Assembly: GCF_000003605.2 (NCBI RefSeq)
Contig: NW_003123982.1
Coordinates: forward strand, 1-24,060
Direction of reading: 5' to 3'
Length of the DNA stretch: 24,060 nt
From: Saccoglossus kowalevskii
Taxonomy: Eukaryota > Hemichordata > Enteropneusta > Harrimaniidae
Part shown: positions 21,431-24,060 of the stretch, piece after piece
How the letters are laid out: each line of letters starts with the position of its first letter
How positions within the stretch are numbered: the stretch's first letter is position 1
Position numbers and translations under genes: made by a program
Notes under the pieces: model-generated
Told to the model about the DNA's origin: nothing
The model's input: the letters and a program-made list of their open reading frames with translations, nothing else
The model's database searches: none

Positions 21431-22607
21431 CACTAGAATATAGTATTTTGTTGTTGAGTACAGGCCAATCTCATTGGAAACACACTACAGTATAGTATTT
21501 TGTTGTTGAGTACAGGCCAATGTCATTGGAAACATACTAGAATATAATATTATGTTGTTGAGTACAGGCCAATCTCATTGGAAACACACTACAGTATAGT
21601 ATTTTGTTGTTGAGTACAGGCCAATCTCATTGGAAACACACTAAAATATCGTATTTTGTTGTCGAGTACAGGCGAATCTCATTGGAAACACATTAGAGTA
21701 TAATATTATGTTGTTGAGTACAGGCCAGTCTCATTGGAAACACACTAGAGTATATTATTATGTTGTTGAGTACAGGCCAATCTCATTGGAAACACACTAC
21801 AGTATAGTATTTTGTTGTCGAGTACAGGCGAATCTCATTGGAAACACATTAGAGTATAATATTATGTTGTTGAGTACAGGCCAGTCTCATTGGAAACACA
21901 CTAGAGTATAGTATTATGTTGTTGAGTACAGGCCAATCTCATTGTAAACACACTACAGTATAGTATTTTGTTGTTGAGTACAGGCCAATCTCATTGTAAA
22001 CACACTACAGTATAATATTATGTTGTTGAGTACAGGCCAATCTCATTGGAAACACATTAGAGTATAATATTATGTTGTTGAGTACAGGCCAATCTCATTG
22101 GAAACACACTAGAGTATAGTATTTTGTTGTTGAGTACAGGCCAATCTCATTGGAAACACACTACAGTATAATATTATGTTGTTGAGTACAGGCCAATCTC
22201 ATTGGAAACACATTAGAGTATAATATTATGTTGTTGAGTACAGGCCAATCTCATTGTAAACACACTACAGTATAGTATTTTGTTGTTGAGTACAGGCCAA
22301 TCTCATTGGAAACACACTAGAATATAGTATTTTGTTGTTGAGTACAGGCCAATCTCATTGGAAACACATTATAGTATAGTATTCTGTTGTTGAGTACAGG
22401 CCTATCTAATTGGTAACACACTATAGTATAGTATTCTGTTGTTGAGTACAGGCCAATCTCATTGGAAACACATTACAGTATAGTATTTTGTTGTTGAGTA
22501 CAGGCCAATCTCATTGGAAACACACTAGAGTATAGTATTATGTTGTTGAGTACAGGCCTATCTCATTGGAAACACACTACAGTATAATATTATGTTGTTG
22601 AATACAG
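21431..22607 (+). repeat. Divergent domain: A, GCGAATC, K and TTCTG units
   Basis: Contains A f units, two GCGAATC H a plus GCCAGTC L m pairs (from about 21670 and 21830), K C units, TTCTG variants and a rare T unit with CTAATTGGTAAC at about 22401. The run from about 22085 to 22440 (L f, C a, H a, K C f, A f, TTCTG unit, CTAATTGGTAAC unit) recurs at 23229-23584, offset 1144 bp (22 units). It ends with a T C a unit terminating GAATACAG. An open frame at 21708-21911 here is not a gene. Confidence 0.83.
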
Positions 22608-23075
22608 GCCAATCTCATTGGAAATACACTAGAGTATAATATTATGTTGTTGAGTACAGGCCAATCTCATTGGAAACACACTAGAGTATAGTATTATGTT
22701 GTTGAGTACAGGCCAATCTCATTGGAAACACATTAGAGTATAATATTATGTTGTTGAGTACAGGCCAATCTCATTGGAAACACACTAGAGTATCGTATTA
22801 TTTTGTTGAGTACAGGCCAATCTCATTGGAAAGGCACTAGAGTATAGTATTTTGTTGTTGAGTACAGGCCTATCTCATTGGAAACACACTAGAGTATAGT
22901 ATTATTTTGTTGAGTACAGGCCAATCTCATTGGAAACACACTACAGTATAGTATTTTGTTGTTGAGCACAGGCCAATCTCATTGGAAACACACTACAGTA
23001 TAGTATTATGTTGTTGAGTACAGGCCAAATTCATTGGAAACACACTACAGTATAATATTATGTTGTTGAGTACAG
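22608..23075 (+). repeat. Z unit plus G-T-F cassette, third exact-type copy
   Basis: Nine units (Z L a, L m, H a, L d with TATCGTATT, G L f, T L d, C f ending GAGCACAG, C m, F C a) that match 625-1092 at offset 21983 bp. TATCGTATTATTTTG occurs only here and in the two copies in the first 1.1 kb. Confidence 0.88.
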
Positions 23076-24060
23076 GCCAATCTCATTGGAAACACACTAC
23101 AGTATAGTATTTTGTTGTTGAGTACAGGCCAATCTCATTGGAAACACACTAGAATATAGTATTTTGTTGTTGAGTACAGGCCAATCTTATTGTAAACACA
23201 CTAGAGTATAGTATTTTGTTGTTGAGTACAGGCCAATCTCATTGGAAACACACTAGAGTATAGTATTTTGTTGTTGAGTACAGGCCAATCTCATTGGAAA
23301 CACACTACAGTATAATATTATGTTGTTGAGTACAGGCCAATCTCATTGGAAACACATTAGAGTATAATATTATGTTGTTGAGTACAGGCCAATCTCATTG
23401 TAAACACACTACAGTATAGTATTTTGTTGTTGAGTACAGGCCAATCTCATTGGAAACACACTAGAATATAGTATTTTGTTGTTGAGTACAGGCCAATCTC
23501 ATTGGAAACACATTAGAGTATAGTATTCTGTTGTTGAGTACAGGCCTATCTAATTGGTAACACACTATAGTATAGTATTCTGTTGTTGAGTACAGGCCAA
23601 TCTCATTGGAAACACACTAGAGTATAGTATTATGTTGTTGAGTACAGGCCAATCTCATTGGAAACACACTACAGTATAGTATTTTGTTGTTGAGTACAGG
23701 CCAATCTCATTGGAAACACACTAGAGTATAGTATTATGTTGTTGAGTACAGGCCAATCTCATTGGAAACACACTACAGTATAGTATTTTGTTGTTGAGTA
23801 CAGGCCAATCTCATTGGAAACACACTAGAATATTGTATTTTGTTGTTGAGTACAGGCCAATCTCATTGGAAACACACTACAGTATAGTATTTTGTTGTTG
23901 AGTACAGGCCTATCTCATTGGAAACACACTAGAATATAGTATTTTGTTGTCGAGTACAGGCGAATCTCATTGGAAACACATTAGAGTATAATAGTATGTT
24001 GTTGAGTACAGGCCAGTCTCATTGGAAACACACTAGAGTATAGTATTATGTTGTTGAGTT
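23076..24060 (+). repeat. Divergent domain to window end
   Basis: C f, A f, a K-like unit with TCTTATTGTAAAC, L f, C a, H a, K C f, A f, TTCTG unit, CTAATTGGTAAC unit (23544), then L m, C f, L m, C f, A with AATATTGTATT, C f, T A c, GCGAATC H with TAATAGTATG, and GCCAGTC L m. The last seven units follow the order of about 2494-2850. The array runs off the window; the final unit stops at unit position 49 with T where the consensus has A. Confidence 0.85.

Larger units (their letters stand above)
1..24060 (+). repeat. 52-bp tandem satellite array filling the window
   Basis: The same 52-bp unit repeats head to tail from base 1 to base 24060. Phase was checked by hand from marker positions: the net shift is -3 by 4774, 0 by 12629, -12 by 18129 and -13 by 22600. 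This gives 462 full units and a 49-base partial unit starting at 24012. Most units differ from the consensus at only a few recurrent sites, so copies look closely homogenised. The consensus is about 36% GC with no CpG; rare CpGs come from variants such as GTCGAG, ATTCGAG and GCGAATC. There are no spacers, no inversions and no interrupting unique sequence. The strand label follows the orientation in which the unit reads GCCAATCTC. No coding capacity is credible. I do not recognise the family; an intergenic, pericentromeric or other heterochromatic array in a eukaryote is the likely setting. Confidence 0.98.

Noticed and set aside
21708-21911. 67-codon open reading frame on the + strand
   Set aside because: It is satellite read in frame. 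52 is not a multiple of 3, so the frame rotates and the translation repeats itself after 156 bp (52 residues), with the first 15 residues recurring at the end. It stays open only because local variants remove the usual stops, and it has no domain, start context or neighbour to support a gene.
1-24060. CRISPR array
   Set aside because: The repeats are directly adjacent and 52 bp long with no unique spacers. Variation is by point substitution in the repeat itself, and no cas gene is present.
1-24060. CENP-B box
   Set aside because: The canonical box needs CG dinucleotides in its core (TTCG and CGGG). The consensus unit has no CpG, and the rare CpG variants do not fit the motif. A centromeric role cannot be excluded, but nothing here shows it.
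1-24060. Telomeric repeat or G-quadruplex array
   Set aside because: The GTTGTTGAG segment is loosely T/G-rich, but no GGG run occurs in the unit and no short telomere-like repeat is present.
1-24060. Transposable element, LTR or inserted gene fragment
   Set aside because: Phase arithmetic accounts for every base with 52-bp units and small indels, leaving no room for inserted sequence. No terminal repeats or target duplications are visible.
1-24060. Ribosomal spacer, tRNA or other RNA gene
   Set aside because: No conserved rRNA, tRNA or small RNA motif is seen on either strand. The short CCAAT/ATTGG stem is only 5 bp and is repeated in every unit.

Overview
The whole window is one tandem repeat array. 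It is a 52-bp satellite (or long minisatellite) unit repeated head to tail, always in the same orientation, from the first base to the last. Net single-base gains and losses sum to -13, which gives 462 complete units plus a 49-base partial unit. I see no unique sequence, gene, RNA gene, mobile element or inversion, and neither array boundary is inside the window. The unit is about 36% GC and its consensus has no CpG. A CpG-free, non-coding, homogenised array of this size points to a eukaryotic nuclear genome with CpG methylation, such as a vertebrate. The species and satellite family cannot be named from sequence alone.

Unit numbering (arbitrary; position 1 is the G of GCCAAT): positions 1-18 GCCAATCTCATTGGAAAC, 19-27 a short variable segment, 28-39 an AT-rich segment, and 45-52 GAGTACAG. 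Shorthand used below. 5' part: N consensus; T GCCTATC; F GCCAAATTC; S GCCAGTCAC; R CATTGAAAAC; K CATTGTAAAC; G GGAAAGGCAC; Z GGAAATACAC (the unit before Z usually ends GAATACAG). Middle: L CTAGAG; C CTACAG; H ATTAGAG; A CTAGAATA. 3' part: f TATAGTATTTTG; m TATAGTATTATG; a TATAATATTATG; d TATTATTTTGTTGAG; c or g an ending TTGTCGAG (g has TATTGTG before it).

Layout. 1-1092 holds two copies of a G-T-F cassette 780 bp apart. 1093-2340 is mixed, with alternating f and a units. 2341-2640 is an indel-rich patch. 2597-2909 is a block of A, GCGAATC and GCCAGTC units. 2910-4625 is mixed and contains blocks re-used elsewhere. 4626-13836 is dominated by modules around the Z unit, including exact tandem duplications of 17 units (884 bp) and 10 units (520 bp). 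13729-18500 carries two further long duplications and one 12-bp-short unit at 16569-16608. 18501-19748 is rich in the C f / C m / F trimer. 19749-20840 is a distant copy of 5354-6445. 21300-24060 is a more divergent domain whose order of marker units recalls the first 2.9 kb.

The pieces work together only as a record of amplification. Marker units recur in fixed neighbour order, in blocks of about 5-21 units, at whole-unit offsets. That is the footprint of repeated unequal exchange or template slippage over multi-unit tracts. Each unit also carries a CCAAT/ATTGG dyad, and 52 bp is close to five helical turns, so these sites are regularly phased. Any function in chromatin is inference.
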